Below, piece after piece: positions 27,631 through 38,160 of a stretch of 64,000 nucleotides of DNA; the first letter of the stretch is position 1, and the number at the start of each line of letters is the position of its first letter. Position numbers and translations under genes: made by a program. The stretch covers positions 434,001 through 498,000 of the forward strand of contig NZ_JACNME010000002.1 in assembly GCF_014270065.1 (NCBI RefSeq). The letters run 5' to 3'. The notes below the pieces were generated by a model. That model did no database searches and was not told the origin of the DNA. It worked only from the letters and a program-made list of their open reading frames with translations. The DNA comes from Quadrisphaera sp. RL12-1S. Lineage in GTDB: Bacteria > Actinomycetota > Actinomycetes > Actinomycetales > Quadrisphaeraceae.

Positions 27631-27961
27631 GCCCCGGCCCCTCGGGTGGCGCCGACGGCATCGGACGGCGATGGGCGCCTCCGGGCGACGATCATGGAGC
27701 AGCGCGCCACCTCCTCGCCTGACGTCAGCCCTGCGGGCCCTCGCCAGGGACCGATGCGCACCTCGCGACGATCTGCGGAACCGCGCTGGTCGGTCCGCAC
27801 CGAACCGGTCCTCCTCTGACACGACCCGCCGTCAGGACGGTCGCCGAGGACCAGCGTCGCGACGCACCACGGCTGCACACCACGACGGAATTCCCTGCGC
27901 ATCCTCGTGCGGCTCGACGGTGTCGCTGGATTCCTTGATCGTCGTCGAGGCGCGTGCCCGG
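27631..27961. other. Gene-free gap after the HNH gene
   Basis: 331 bp between the convergent HNH and GNAT genes. The composition is less biased at third positions than in neighbouring genes. No credible gene, tRNA or strong hairpin was seen. It may be debris from insertion of the HNH gene. Confidence 0.5.
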
Positions 27962-28525
27962 TCAGATGAGCGGCTTGACGAGCACCACGAGGCGGACGCC
28001 GCGGTCGTCGACGCGGGCGGCGTCACCGGGCCTGTCGCTCAGGCGGTACCCGGCGCGCTGGTACAGCGCGATCGAGCCCTCCGACTCCGCTCCCGTGAAC
28101 AGCTCCATGCGCACCGCACCCGCCTGGCGGGCCTCGTCCTCGGCCGCGCCCAGGAGGGCCTTGCCGAGCCCCCGTCCCTGCGCATCCGGGACGACGACGA
28201 GCCTGCCCACGTGCCCGACGAGCGGGCCGTCACCGTCGTCGTCCTGCCCGCCGGGCAGATCGCCGGGCAGGTCACGGGCCAGGTGGACGCGGACCGAGCC
28301 CAGCACCCGGTCCGGCTTCCAGTCCGACCAGGCACCGGCCTCGGCGACCACGACCCGCTGCGCCGGGTCGTCGATGGCGGCGCGCACGTCGGAGAGCGTC
28401 TCCCGCAGCGGCGGGAGCAGCGGGTCGCCGTAGCGCTGGGCCTCGCTGACGAACGCCGCCAGCGAGACCACGAGCACCTCACCGGCGTCCGCCAGCCGTG
28501 CGCGGCGCAGCCGCCACCCACCCAC
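27962..28525 (-). CDS. GNAT-family N-acetyltransferase
   Basis: 187 aa with acetyl-CoA binding motif A (VGRLVVVPDAQGRGLGKALL) and a typical C-terminal substrate strand (ALYQRAGYRL). The substrate is unknown. It begins 21 nt after the prcA stop on the same strand and could be the last gene of the pup-prcB-prcA operon. Acetylation of protein N-termini, lysines or a small molecule is all possible. Confidence 0.85.
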   Translation of the reverse strand: MGGWRLRRARLADAGEVLVVSLAAFVSEAQRYGDPLLPPLRETLSDVRAAIDDPAQRVVVAEAGAWSDWKPDRVLGSVRVHLARDLPGDLPGGQDDDGDGPLVGHVGRLVVVPDAQGRGLGKALLGAAEDEARQAGAVRMELFTGAESEGSIALYQRAGYRLSDRPGDAARVDDRGVRLVVLVKPLI

Positions 28526-28546
28526 GCCAGACCAGCCCTGCGAGGG

Positions 28547-29335
28547 TCAGTCAGCGGGCGGCAGGTCGACGGTGCTGCTGGGCAGGCCGGTGTGCCCCGC
28601 CTGCCCTGCGGCGGGCGCGGACGCGGGAGCGCCCTCGTCGCTGCCGTCGATGACGGCCTGCAGCACCAGTCCCTCGAGCCGGCGGAAGGTGCGCCGCGGC
28701 CGGGCGCGCTCCAGCACCGCGACCTCGAGCTGGTCGGCGCTCAGCGTGCGCGCGGGGCCCCCCGCGGGGTCGGGCGCCAGGGCGCGCAGCGCCAGCGCCA
28801 GCACACCGGGCAGGTCGAGGTCGGCGCGCCAGCCCTCCCGCAGCGGCCCGACGACCGCCTCGGTCTGGCCGCCGATGATGACCACGCCGTGCTCCTCGGC
28901 CACCGAGCCGTCGTAGGTGAGGCGGTACAGCTGGTCGGTGCCCGGCTCCGGGCCCACCTGCGCCACCACCACCTCGACCTCCAGCGGCTTCGGCTCGCTG
29001 GTGAACACCGCACCGAGGGACTGCGCGTAGGCGTTCGCCAGGCCGCGGGCCGTGACGTCGGCGCGGTCGTAGGAGTACCCGCGCAGGTCGGCGTAGCGCA
29101 CCCCGGCGACGCGCAGGTTCTCGAACTCGTTGTACTTGCCGACCGCTGCGAAGCCGATCCGGTCGTAGATCTCGCTGACCTTGTGCAGCGCCTTGGACGG
29201 GTTCTCCGCCACGAAGGCGATGCCCCCCGCGTACTCGGCCACCACCACCGACCGCCCGCGGGCGATGCCCTTGCGGGCGTAGTCGGCCTTGTCCCGGATG
29301 AGCTGCTCGGGGCTGACGTAGAACGGCATGCTCAT
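28547..29335 (-). CDS. prcA: Proteasome alpha subunit PrcA
   Basis: 262 aa. Alpha ring of the 20S core. N-terminal gate residues [20 protein letters not shown], then [21 protein letters not shown]. No catalytic Thr, as expected. The ATG overlaps the prcB stop by 4 bp. The C-terminal tail is Ala/Pro-rich and variable in the family. Confidence 0.96.
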   Translation of the reverse strand: MSMPFYVSPEQLIRDKADYARKGIARGRSVVVAEYAGGIAFVAENPSKALHKVSEIYDRIGFAAVGKYNEFENLRVAGVRYADLRGYSYDRADVTARGLANAYAQSLGAVFTSEPKPLEVEVVVAQVGPEPGTDQLYRLTYDGSVAEEHGVVIIGGQTEAVVGPLREGWRADLDLPGVLALALRALAPDPAGGPARTLSADQLEVAVLERARPRRTFRRLEGLVLQAVIDGSDEGAPASAPAAGQAGHTGLPSSTVDLPPAD

Positions 29336-30162
29336 CGGCGGCGCCCCTCCTGCTCGGCGGTGCGGTCGGCGATGACGGCGGCGGCGACGGCGCCGAGCTC
29401 GTCCTCGCCCACCCGCACGTAGCCCTCGGCCGTGACGACGGCGACGACCGGCCAGATCCGGCGCACGACGTCGGGGCCGCCGGTGGCGGAGTCGTCGTCG
29501 GCGGCGTCGTAGAGGGCCTCCACGGCCACCCGCACGGCGCCGTCGGCGTCCAGCCCCGGGCGCCACAGCTTCTTGAGGGCCCCACGGGCGAACAGCGAGC
29601 CGGAGCCGACGGCGTGGTGCTCGTGCTCCTCGTAGCGGCCGCCGGTGACGTCGTAGCTGAAGATCCGGCCGGTCTGGCGGGCGAGGTCGTACCCGGCGAA
29701 CAGCGGCACCACCGCCAGGCCCTGCATGGCCAGGCCGAGGTTGCCGCGCACCATGGTGGCCAGGCGGTTGGCCTTGCCGTCCAGGCTGAGCAGGGCGCCC
29801 TCGATCTTCTCGTAGTGCTCCAGCTCCACCTGGAACAGGCGCACCAGCTCCACCGCCAGGCCCGCGGACCCGGCGATGCCCACGCAGCTCCACGCGTCGG
29901 CGGGGAAGACCTTCTCGATGTCGCGGCTGGCGATCATCGACCCGGCCGTGGCGCGCCGGTCACCGGCCATCACCACGCCCCCGGGGAAGGTCAGCGAGAC
30001 GATGGTGGTGCCGTGCGGCGCCAGCTGCTCACCCGCTCCCCCGTGCTGCGCTGTGGCGGCGCGGCGGCCGGGCAGCAGCTCGGGGGCGTGCGCGCCGAGG
30101 AACTCGGTGAACGAGGAGCTGCCGGGCGTGGTGAACGCCGGGGGCAGGGGAGCTGCCGTCAC
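29332..30162 (-). CDS. prcB: Proteasome beta subunit PrcB
   Basis: 276 aa precursor of the catalytic beta subunit. Autocleavage before Thr52 in [21 protein letters not shown] would free the nucleophile, removing a 51-residue propeptide. It forms the chamber with PrcA and degrades pupylated proteins unfolded by Mpa. The GTG at 30162 overlaps the pup stop by 4 bp (GTGA), and prcA overlaps it in turn. Confidence 0.96.
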   Translation of the reverse strand: MTAAPLPPAFTTPGSSSFTEFLGAHAPELLPGRRAATAQHGGAGEQLAPHGTTIVSLTFPGGVVMAGDRRATAGSMIASRDIEKVFPADAWSCVGIAGSAGLAVELVRLFQVELEHYEKIEGALLSLDGKANRLATMVRGNLGLAMQGLAVVPLFAGYDLARQTGRIFSYDVTGGRYEEHEHHAVGSGSLFARGALKKLWRPGLDADGAVRVAVEALYDAADDDSATGGPDVVRRIWPVVAVVTAEGYVRVGEDELGAVAAAVIADRTAEQEGRRR

Positions 30163-30371
30163 TGGCCGCCCTTCTGCGTGTACTGGCGCACGAACTGCTC
30201 GGCGTTGGACTCGAGCACGTCGTCGATCTCGTCGAGGAGGGCGTCGACGTCGTCGGTCGACGACGCGGCCGAGTCCTCGCCCTGGGCGCCCGAGCGCGGG
30301 AGCGGCTCGACCTCGTGCTCGACCTCGTCCTTGTCGCGCCGCGACGGGCGCTGCTGCTCCTGACCTGGCAC
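30159..30371 (-). CDS. pup: Prokaryotic ubiquitin-like protein Pup
   Basis: 70 aa, intrinsically disordered degradation tag. Conserved C-terminal helix and tail ([21 protein letters not shown] region) ending in GGQ, which Dop deamidates to GGE before ligation by PafA. The GTG at 30371 has a strong GGAGGAGG site 6 nt upstream, consistent with high expression. First gene of pup-prcB-prcA. Confidence 0.95.
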   Translation of the reverse strand: MPGQEQQRPSRRDKDEVEHEVEPLPRSGAQGEDSAASSTDDVDALLDEIDDVLESNAEQFVRQYTQKGGQ

Positions 30372-30442
30372 CGGTGCCTCCTCCAGGTGACCGCTCGGCT
30401 GGCCGGCGCACCCACGGGGTGGGGTCCGGTCGTGCTGCGTCG

Positions 30443-30448
30443 ATCGTA
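30443..30448 (-). promoter_or_regulatory. -10 element of the pup-prcB-prcA operon
   Basis: TACGAT on the minus strand about 72 nt before the pup GTG. It leaves a leader of about 65 nt with a strong ribosome binding site. Confidence 0.45.
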
Positions 30449-30525
30449 GGCGCGGGCGCCGACAGCGCGACCGGCACCCGGCTGATCGGCGGGCTCCCCC
30501 CTGCGGACCTGGCAGCATCGGGGCC

Positions 30526-31374
30526 GTGCCAGAGCAGCCCGACTCCCCCGCCGAGGTCCCCGCCGAGGTCCCCACCGAGGTCCCTGCCGAGCTCCTCGAG
30601 GCCCGCGAGGGCACGGGCGCCGCGTTCCCGGCCGCGCTGGCCGCCCACGCCCGCCGCTCCGGCGCCCTCGCCGACGCCGCCGCCTGGTGGAGGTCCGAGG
30701 AGCTGTCGGTGCGGCAGGTCGGGCTGGAGCTGTCCGCCGTCCTGGCCGGCCCCGCGTCCCCCCTGCCGCTGGCCGACCGGGAGCGGGCGCGCGAGCAGGT
30801 GGCCGAGCAGGCGGCGCAGGCCGCCACCAGCCCCGACGCCGACCTGCGCTGGGCCGCCGCGAAGGCCCTCGGCGCAGCCGGGCCGTCGGCGGCCGCGCTC
30901 GACGTCCTCGTCGTCCTCTCCCGCGACGGCGACCCGGACGTGCGGTGGCAGGCCGTGGCCTGCCTGCCCCTGGCCCTCGGCGCCGACGGCGCCTGGCTGG
31001 ACGGTGAGCCCGGGCAGCGCGTGGTGACCGCCCTGGTGCGCGCCACCGAGGACGACGACGCCGACGTGGCCGAGCAGGCCGTCTTCGCCCTCGCCGAGCA
31101 GCTCGACCCGACCGGCGCCGCCGCCTCGGCCGCGGTGGCCGACGCCCTGGCCGCCCGCCTGGACGCCCCCGGGGAGACCGGGGGCCTGGCCGCGCTGGGC
31201 CTGGTCCGCCGCGACGACCCGCGCGCCGAGCCCGCCGTGCGCGCCGCGCTGAGCGGCGCCCTGGCCGACCCGGACTCCGAGCTGGACGAGCCGTGGCTGA
31301 CCGCCGCCGACCTCCTGCCGGGTCTGGTGGCCCTCGCCGCGGACGTGCGGGCGGCGGGGAGGATGGAGGCATGA
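30526..31374 (+). CDS. HEAT-repeat-like protein
   Basis: 282 aa. After a low-complexity start ([15 protein letters not shown]) come Ala/Asp-rich helical pairs typical of HEAT/PBS-lyase repeats ([57 protein letters not shown]). A scaffold for protein-protein contact is likely; the partner is unknown. Divergent from pup, with a CAGCAT hexamer 7 nt before its GTG. The stop overlaps the next ATG (ATGA), so it is coupled to the SRPBCC protein. Confidence 0.8.
   Translation: MPEQPDSPAEVPAEVPTEVPAELLEAREGTGAAFPAALAAHARRSGALADAAAWWRSEELSVRQVGLELSAVLAGPASPLPLADRERAREQVAEQAAQAATSPDADLRWAAAKALGAAGPSAAALDVLVVLSRDGDPDVRWQAVACLPLALGADGAWLDGEPGQRVVTALVRATEDDDADVAEQAVFALAEQLDPTGAAASAAVADALAARLDAPGETGGLAALGLVRRDDPRAEPAVRAALSGALADPDSELDEPWLTAADLLPGLVALAADVRAAGRMEA
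30553..30588 (+). repeat. Three tandem 12-bp units inside the HEAT gene
   Basis: Near-identical units (GAGGTCCCCGCC type) encode repeats of EVPA/EVPT at the protein N-terminus. A slippage-prone tract. Confidence 0.6.
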
Positions 31375-31829
31375 GCCCCCGCGTCACCGCCTCCAGCGAG
31401 CACACCGCCGCCGTCTCCGCCCTCCAGCTGCGCAGCGCGCTGGCGGACTACACCGGCGCCCGCCGCGAGGCCATGCCGGAGGCGTACAGCCAGTACCGCG
31501 TGGAGTCCGGCGGCACCGGCGCCGGCACCCGGGTGGGCTGGCGCTTCCAGGCAACCAAGAAGCGCGTGCGCGAGCAGCTGGTGGAGGTCTCCGAGGAGCC
31601 CGACGGCACCCTCGTCGAGCGCGACACCCGCTCCTCGATGGTCACCCGCTGGGTGGTCGCCCCCTCCGGGATGAGCTCGTGCACGGTCTCCACGACGACG
31701 ACGTGGGACGGCGCCACCGGCGTCGGCGGCTTCTTCGAGCGGACCTTCGCCCCGCTGGGGCTCAAGCGCGTCAACGGCGAGCTGGTCGCCAACCTGGAGA
31801 GCCGGCTGAAGGGCTCCTCAGCGACCTGA
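31371..31829 (+). CDS. SRPBCC-superfamily protein (polyketide cyclase-like)
   Basis: 152 aa helix-grip-like protein with a hydrophobic cavity pattern ([40 protein letters not shown]). Resembles actinobacterial polyketide cyclase/dehydrase family members that bind small hydrophobic ligands. Start by 4-bp overlap with the HEAT gene. Its 3' end overlaps dop by 12 bp on the opposite strand. Confidence 0.78.
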   Translation: MSPRVTASSEHTAAVSALQLRSALADYTGARREAMPEAYSQYRVESGGTGAGTRVGWRFQATKKRVREQLVEVSEEPDGTLVERDTRSSMVTRWVVAPSGMSSCTVSTTTTWDGATGVGGFFERTFAPLGLKRVNGELVANLESRLKGSSAT

Positions 31830-33398
31830 GAGGGCGTCCACCAGCGCGGCGGCGTCGGGGCACCGGTCCAGGAGCGCCTCGGTGCCGGCCCGGGTGCCGC
31901 GCAGCGGTTCCAGCATCGGCACCCGCTGCAGCGCTCCGCGGCCGGGCACGTCGAAGATCACCGAGTCCCAGCTGGCGGCGGCCACGTCACGGGAGTACCG
32001 GGCCAGGCACTGGCCCCGGAACCACGCCCGGGTGTCCTCGGGGGGCTCGGTGCTGGCGACCTCCGCCTCGGCGTCGGTGACCAGCTCCTCCACGGCCCCG
32101 CGGGCGCGCAGCCGGGCGTGCAGGCCCTTGGCGGGGTTGACGTCGGCGTACTGCAGGTCGATGAGGGCCAGGCGGGGTGAGTCCCAGGCCAGGCCGTCGC
32201 GGTCGCGGAAGCCCTGCAGCAGCCGCAGCTTGGCCACCCAGTCCAGCTGGCCGGCCAGGCGGAACGGGTCGGCCTCGAGGTCGGTGAGCACCCGCTCCCA
32301 GCGGGCCAGCACGTCATCGGTCTCGGCGCGGGCCGCCTCGTCCGGACCGCCGCCGCGGGAGGCGACGTGGGCGCGGGCCGCCTCCAGGTAGCGCCACTGC
32401 AGCTCGACCGCGGTGAGCTGGCTGCCGTCGGCCAGCCGCACCCGGTGGCGGAGCGACGGGTCGTGGCTGACGGCGTGCAGCTCCGAGACCGGGGCGGAGA
32501 CCACGAGGTCCGGAGCGGTGCCGGCCTCGACCATGTCGAGCACCAGCGCCGTGGTCCCCAGCTTGAGGTAGGTCGCCACGTCGCAGAGGTTGGCGTCACC
32601 GACGATGACGTGCAGGCGGCGGTAGCGGTCCGCGCTGGAGTGCGGCTCGTCGCGGGTGTTGATGATCGGCCGCTTGAGGGTGGTCTCCAGGCCGACCTCG
32701 GTCTCGAAGTAGTCGGCGCGCTGCGACAGCTGGAAGCCGGGCTCCTCGCCCCGCTGCCCCAGGCCCACGCGGCCGGCGCCGCACACCACCTGGCGGCTCA
32801 CGAAGAACGGCACCAGGCCCCGCACGATCGCGCCGAACGGGGTGGTGCGGGCCATGAGGTAGTTCTCGTGGGTGCCGTAGGAGGCGCCCTTGCCGTCGGT
32901 GTTGTTCTTGTACAGGTTCACTGGGTCCAGCCCCGGGGAGGCGGCCACGCTCGCCGCCGCCCGGCGCATCACCAGCTCCCCCGCGCGGTCCCACCGGACC
33001 GCCGCCAGCGGCCCGGTGACCTCCGGGGAGGAGTACTCGGGGTGGGCGTGGTCGACGTAGAGCCGGGCGCCGTTGGTGAGGACGACGTTGGCGCTGGCCG
33101 GGTCCTCCCCCGCACCGGCGGCGCCCACGCCCGCGCCGTCGCCCGGGTCGCGGCGGCCGGGGGCGTCGGTGAGCTGGCTGGAGTGGGCGGCGCTGCGGGG
33201 CACCTCGTAGCCGCGGGCGTCGCGCAGCGGTGCCTCGTCCTCGTAGTCCCACCGGGGCCCGCTGCGCCGGCCCGAGACCAGCGGGGCGGCGTAGCTGGCC
33301 ACCACCTGGCTGGACAGCAGCACGGGGTCGTGCTCGGGGTGGCCCGGCGCTGAGACGCCGTACTCGGTCTCCACACCCACGACCCGGCGCACGCTCAT
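31818..33398 (-). CDS. dop: Pup deamidase/depupylase Dop
   Basis: 526 aa. Paralogue of PafA that deamidates Pup Gln to Glu and removes Pup from substrates. Conserved: [20 protein letters not shown], the Dop-loop region ([19 protein letters not shown]), [38 protein letters not shown] and [20 protein letters not shown]. The ATG at 33398 is 7 nt after TAGGGT, a leaderless start. It lies divergently from the DUF3054 gene with only about 20 bp between starts. Confidence 0.96.
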   Translation of the reverse strand: MSVRRVVGVETEYGVSAPGHPEHDPVLLSSQVVASYAAPLVSGRRSGPRWDYEDEAPLRDARGYEVPRSAAHSSQLTDAPGRRDPGDGAGVGAAGAGEDPASANVVLTNGARLYVDHAHPEYSSPEVTGPLAAVRWDRAGELVMRRAAASVAASPGLDPVNLYKNNTDGKGASYGTHENYLMARTTPFGAIVRGLVPFFVSRQVVCGAGRVGLGQRGEEPGFQLSQRADYFETEVGLETTLKRPIINTRDEPHSSADRYRRLHVIVGDANLCDVATYLKLGTTALVLDMVEAGTAPDLVVSAPVSELHAVSHDPSLRHRVRLADGSQLTAVELQWRYLEAARAHVASRGGGPDEAARAETDDVLARWERVLTDLEADPFRLAGQLDWVAKLRLLQGFRDRDGLAWDSPRLALIDLQYADVNPAKGLHARLRARGAVEELVTDAEAEVASTEPPEDTRAWFRGQCLARYSRDVAAASWDSVIFDVPGRGALQRVPMLEPLRGTRAGTEALLDRCPDAAALVDALSGR

Positions 33399-33405
33399 CA
33401 CGGCC

Positions 33406-33415
33406 ACCCTAGGCT
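33406..33415. promoter_or_regulatory. Overlapping divergent -10 elements of dop and the DUF3054 gene
   Basis: Minus-strand TAGGGT (33406-33411) serves dop. Plus-strand TAGGCT (33410-33415) lies 6 nt before GTG 33422. They share bases 33410-33411, so only one polymerase can bind at a time. Confidence 0.5.
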
Positions 33416-33421
33416 CGGGTG

Positions 33422-33898
33422 GTGACGCAGCGCGCGGCAGCCCCCGCCCGGACCCCCGCCACCCGCAGGACGACGACGGCGGGTGCACCGGCCCTGGTGG
33501 CGGCGCTCGTCGTCGACGTCGCGCTCGTCCTGGTCTTCGCCGCTGTGGGACGCCGCTCGCACGGCGAGGCCGGTGCCGTGGTGGGACTGGCGCACACCGC
33601 CTGGCCGTTCCTGGCCGGGCTCGGCGCCGGCTGGCTGCTGGTGGCGCTGCTCGGGTCGCGCCGCAGCTGGTCGCCGCTGGCGTTGGTGCCCGCAGGCCTG
33701 GTGGTGTGGGCCGCGACGCTGCTGGGCGGGCACCTGCTGCGGCTGGTCTCCGGCCAGGGCAGCGCGTGGAGCTTCGCGGTGGTCAGCGCCGTCGTCCTGG
33801 CGGTGTTCCTGCTGGGATGGCGGGCTCTGAGGACGCCGCTGGCCCGCGTGCTGCGGAGCACGCGGGCCAGCGGGCACGGTCCTCGCGGCCAGGACTAG
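33422..33898 (+). CDS. DUF3054 membrane protein
   Basis: 158 aa with four hydrophobic helices ([67 protein letters not shown]). The pattern GRRSHGE between helices 1 and 2 is typical of DUF3054. Function unknown. GTG 33422 was preferred over the adjacent 33419 because it is 6 nt from TAGGCT. Its end overlaps mpa by 4 bp on the other strand. Confidence 0.83.
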   Translation: MTQRAAAPARTPATRRTTTAGAPALVAALVVDVALVLVFAAVGRRSHGEAGAVVGLAHTAWPFLAGLGAGWLLVALLGSRRSWSPLALVPAGLVVWAATLLGGHLLRLVSGQGSAWSFAVVSAVVLAVFLLGWRALRTPLARVLRSTRASGHGPRGQD

Positions 33899-35655
33899 AG
33901 GTACTGGCCGGTGCCGTTGACGGTGTCGATGCTCCGGCCGGGCTCGGAGCCCTGCTTGCCCTGGATGATCGTGCGGATGTAGGTGATCCGCTCGCCCTTC
34001 TTGCCCGAGATCCGCGCCCAGTCGTCGGGGTTGGTGGTGTTGGGCAGGTCCTCGTTCTCCTTGAACTCGTCCACGCAGGCCGCCATGAGGTGCTCGATCC
34101 GGATCCCGCGCTGGCCGGTGGTCAGCAGGTCCTTGATGGCGGACTTCTTGGCCCTGTCGACGATGTTCTGGATCATGGCGCCGGAGTTGAAGTCCTTGAA
34201 GAACAGGACCTCCTTGTCACCGTTGGCGTAGGTGACCTCGAGGAACTGGTTCTCCTCGGACTCGGCGTACATCCGCTCCACCGTGCGCTCGATCATCGCG
34301 GCGGCGGTGGCCGTCGGGGACCCCCCGTTCGCGGCGAGGTCGTCGGCGTGCAGCGGCAGGTCCGGCGTCAGGTACTTGGCGAAGACGTCGTGCGCGGCCT
34401 GCGCGTCGGGACGCTCGATCTTGATCTTCACGTCGAGGCGTCCCGGGCGCAGGATGGCCGGGTCGATCATGTCCTCGCGGTTGGACGCGCCGATGACGAT
34501 GACGTTGTCGAGGCGCTCCACGCCGTCGATCTCGGCGAGCAGCTGCGGCACGATCGTCGTCTCGGTGTCGGAGGAGACGCCCGAGCCGCGGGTGCGGAAC
34601 AGCGACTCCATCTCGTCGAAGAAGACGATGACGGGCGTGCCCTCGGAGGCCTTCTCCCGCGCGCGGGCGAAGATCAGGCGGATGTGCCGCTCGGTCTCGC
34701 CGACGTACTTGTTGAGCAGCTCGGGGCCCTTGATGTTGAGGAAGTAGCTGCGCACCTCCGTCTTGCCCTGCCGCTCGGCGGCCTGCTTGCTCAGCGAGCG
34801 CGCCACGGCCTTGGCGATGAGCGTCTTGCCGCAGCCCGGGGGGCCGTACAGCAGGATGCCCTTGGGCGCCTTGAGGCCGTGCTCGCGGAACAGCTCGGGG
34901 TGGGCGAAGGGCAGCTCGACGGCGTCGCGGATGGCCTCGATCTGGCCGGCCAGGCCGCCGATGTCGGTGTACTCGATGTCGGGGACCTCCTCCAGGAGGA
35001 GCTCCTCGACCTCGGCCTTGGGCACCTTCTCGAAGACCACCGAGCTGCGCGGGTCGAGGTTGAGGGCGTCGCCCACGCGCAGCTTGGCCGCCTGCAGGGG
35101 CGCCGCCAGGCGCACCACGCGCTCCTCGTCGGCCTGGGCCGTGACCAGGGCGCGGCCGCCGTCGAGGACCTCCTTGAGCGTGACCACCTCGCCGATGCGG
35201 TCGTACCCGCCGGCGCGCACCACGTTGAGGGACTCGTTGAGGAGCACCTCCTGGCCGTGCCCGAGGGCGTGGGCGTCGACGGCGGGGCTGACCGCCACGC
35301 GGACCTTGCGGCCGGCCTGGACGACGTCGGCGGTGCCGTCCTCGTGCAGCTCCAGGAACGTGGCGTACCCGGAGGGCGGCTGCGCGAGGCGCTCCACCTC
35401 GCCCTTGAGCTCCACCAGCCGGGCGCGCGCCTCGGTGAGGGTGCGCACCAGCCGGTCGTTCTGGGACGTGGACGCGGCGAGCTGGCGCTCGAGGTCCGCC
35501 GCCCGCTCCTCCAGGGCCCGCGTGCGGGCCGGGGTCTCGGCCAGGCGCCGTCGCAGGGCACCCACCTCCTCGCGCAGTCCCTCCACCGCCCGCCGCTGGG
35601 CGGGAGGCTCGTGGTGCTCGGTGGTCTCAAAGGGCCCTGAGCTCGCGTCTGACAC
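33895..35655 (-). CDS. mpa: Proteasomal AAA+ ATPase Mpa/ARC
   Basis: 586 aa. Coiled coil that captures Pup (about residues 25-90), OB domains, then the AAA+ module with Walker A GPPGCGKT (271-278) and Walker B VIVFFDE (342-348). The C-terminus ends GTGQYL, the QYL tail that docks into the alpha ring. The hexamer unfolds pupylated proteins and feeds PrcAB. The start is GTG 35655 with GGAGG 6 nt upstream; GTG 35670 overlaps the ribosome site. Confidence 0.96.
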   Translation of the reverse strand: MSDASSGPFETTEHHEPPAQRRAVEGLREEVGALRRRLAETPARTRALEERAADLERQLAASTSQNDRLVRTLTEARARLVELKGEVERLAQPPSGYATFLELHEDGTADVVQAGRKVRVAVSPAVDAHALGHGQEVLLNESLNVVRAGGYDRIGEVVTLKEVLDGGRALVTAQADEERVVRLAAPLQAAKLRVGDALNLDPRSSVVFEKVPKAEVEELLLEEVPDIEYTDIGGLAGQIEAIRDAVELPFAHPELFREHGLKAPKGILLYGPPGCGKTLIAKAVARSLSKQAAERQGKTEVRSYFLNIKGPELLNKYVGETERHIRLIFARAREKASEGTPVIVFFDEMESLFRTRGSGVSSDTETTIVPQLLAEIDGVERLDNVIVIGASNREDMIDPAILRPGRLDVKIKIERPDAQAAHDVFAKYLTPDLPLHADDLAANGGSPTATAAAMIERTVERMYAESEENQFLEVTYANGDKEVLFFKDFNSGAMIQNIVDRAKKSAIKDLLTTGQRGIRIEHLMAACVDEFKENEDLPNTTNPDDWARISGKKGERITYIRTIIQGKQGSEPGRSIDTVNGTGQYL

Positions 35656-35708
35656 AGCACACCTCCGCACGACCCGCTCGGCGCGGGCCGGAGTCGAGTC
35701 CGTGCTCG

Positions 35709-35714
35709 ACGATA
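35709..35714 (-). promoter_or_regulatory. -10 element of mpa
   Basis: TATCGT on the minus strand, about 54 nt before the mpa start, in the gap after trmI. Confidence 0.4.
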
Positions 35715-35723
35715 ACTCCCGCC

Positions 35724-36845
<1,122 letters not shown>

Positions 36846-36908
36846 TCAGGAAGGGGTCTGTCAGGGGTGCTCGGCGGAAGTGCTGGGACGGGTGGGCGAG
36901 CCGCCGGC

Positions 36909-38054
36909 TCAGCGGCGCGCAGCCCGGGGCCCGAGGACGGCCGCGGTGACGTCGCGCGCCAGCAGCAGCCCCACCACCCGGCCGCCGGGGTCCACCAGCA
37001 CCCACTCCTCGCTGGACTGGCGCGACATGGCGGTGATGAGCTCGGGGCCCACGAGGTGGTCGGGCAGCACCGTGCCGGGAAGCAGGGCCGTGGCCGCCGC
37101 GGTGGCGGGGACGGCGGGGCGGCGCTCGGGCGGGACGGCCTGGGCGGCGCCGGGGTCGAGCAGGCCGGCCGGGCGCCCGTCCGGGGCGGTCAGCACCACG
37201 CGGGCGCCCCCGGAGGCCTGGGCCGCCGCGAGCGCGTCGGCCACGGACGCGTCGGCGGGCACGGCGACCGCGGGGCGGGCCAGCTCCCGGGCCCGGGCCC
37301 GGGGCAGCCGCCGGCGGACGGCGGGGCCGGCGAGGGCCGCTCCGGCACCGGTCCACAGGACGGCGCCGACGGCCCCGGCCCAGACCACCGTGACGATGTC
37401 GGGGCGGCCGCCGTGCACCAGCGGCCAGCCGAGGGCGACCACCGGCACGCCGACGGCGAGGACGCGCCCGGTCCACCCCGCGGCGACGGTGCCGCGGTCC
37501 CGGTCTCCGGACAGCCGCCACACGGCCGCCTCGAGCAGGCGGCCGCCGTCCAGCGGGAGGCCGGGGAGCACGTTGAACACAGCCACGAAGGCGTTGGTGA
37601 GGACGGTGGCGGTGAGCAGCAGCGAGGCCAGCGGCGGCAGGGCCTGGGAGTGCAGGGGCAGGTAGGCCAGCAGCGCGAGCAGCCCGTTGGCGAGGGGGCC
37701 CACGACGGCGACGGCGAAGCTGCGCCACGGGGAGGGCATCTCCCGCTCGAACTGGGTGTGACCGCCCATGAGCGTGAGGACGACGCGGGTGGGCGGCAGG
37801 CCCACGGCGCGCGCGACCAGCGCGTGGGCCATCTCGTGGACGAGCACCGAGACGCCCAGCAGCACCGCGTAGGCGAAGGAGACCGCGTAGGAGGCGACAG
37901 GGCCCAGGCCGGGCGCCGCGTAGGACACCGAGCTGTGGAAGAGCAGGGTGATGATCACGGCGATGACGAACCACGACCGCGCCAGCACCACGGGGACGCC
38001 GAGGAGGCGCCCCAGGACCAGGCCCTCGGAGCGCTCGGACGTCGCCCCAGCCAC
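36909..38054 (-). CDS. Site-2 protease family metallopeptidase with CBS domains
   Basis: 381 aa, M50-type intramembrane zinc protease. Zinc motif VLVHEMAHALVARAVG, second motif FNVLPGLPLDGGRLLEAAVWRL, six hydrophobic segments, then a C-terminal CBS-like pair ending DVTAAVLGP. Cleaves membrane-embedded regulators; the substrate is unknown, and CBS domains may sense nucleotides. The GTG at 38054 is 6 nt after TACCCT. Divergent from the RecB-like nuclease gene. Confidence 0.88.
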   Translation of the reverse strand: MAGATSERSEGLVLGRLLGVPVVLARSWFVIAVIITLLFHSSVSYAAPGLGPVASYAVSFAYAVLLGVSVLVHEMAHALVARAVGLPPTRVVLTLMGGHTQFEREMPSPWRSFAVAVVGPLANGLLALLAYLPLHSQALPPLASLLLTATVLTNAFVAVFNVLPGLPLDGGRLLEAAVWRLSGDRDRGTVAAGWTGRVLAVGVPVVALGWPLVHGGRPDIVTVVWAGAVGAVLWTGAGAALAGPAVRRRLPRARARELARPAVAVPADASVADALAAAQASGGARVVLTAPDGRPAGLLDPGAAQAVPPERRPAVPATAAATALLPGTVLPDHLVGPELITAMSRQSSEEWVLVDPGGRVVGLLLARDVTAAVLGPRAARR

Positions 38055-38060
38055 GGCGCC

Positions 38061-38066
38061 AGGGTA
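38061..38066 (-). promoter_or_regulatory. Leaderless -10 element of the site-2 protease gene
   Basis: TACCCT on the minus strand, 6 nt before GTG 38054. Confidence 0.5.
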
Positions 38067-38130
38067 CGGGGCCGCGCGGGTGGCCGGTCTGCGGCGCGGG
38101 ATCCACAGGCACGGGGCCGAGGCGCCCGGG

Positions 38131-38153
38131 CTGTCGGGGGCGGCGCCTACCGT
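38131..38153 (+). promoter_or_regulatory. RecA-NDp (PafBC-type) promoter of the RecB-like gene
   Basis: CTGTCGGGG (38131-38139), exactly 8 nt, then TACCGT (38148-38153), then 7 nt to the GTG at 38161. The mycobacterial PafBC-dependent motif is tTGTCRgtg-N8-TAnnnT. Two positions differ in the upstream half; spacing is exact. Confidence 0.6.
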
Positions 38154-38160
38154 GGTGGTC

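Noticed and set aside
27631-27961. Small genes or tRNA in the gap after the HNH gene
   Set aside because: No tRNA cloverleaf, no family match, and open frames there have no start context.
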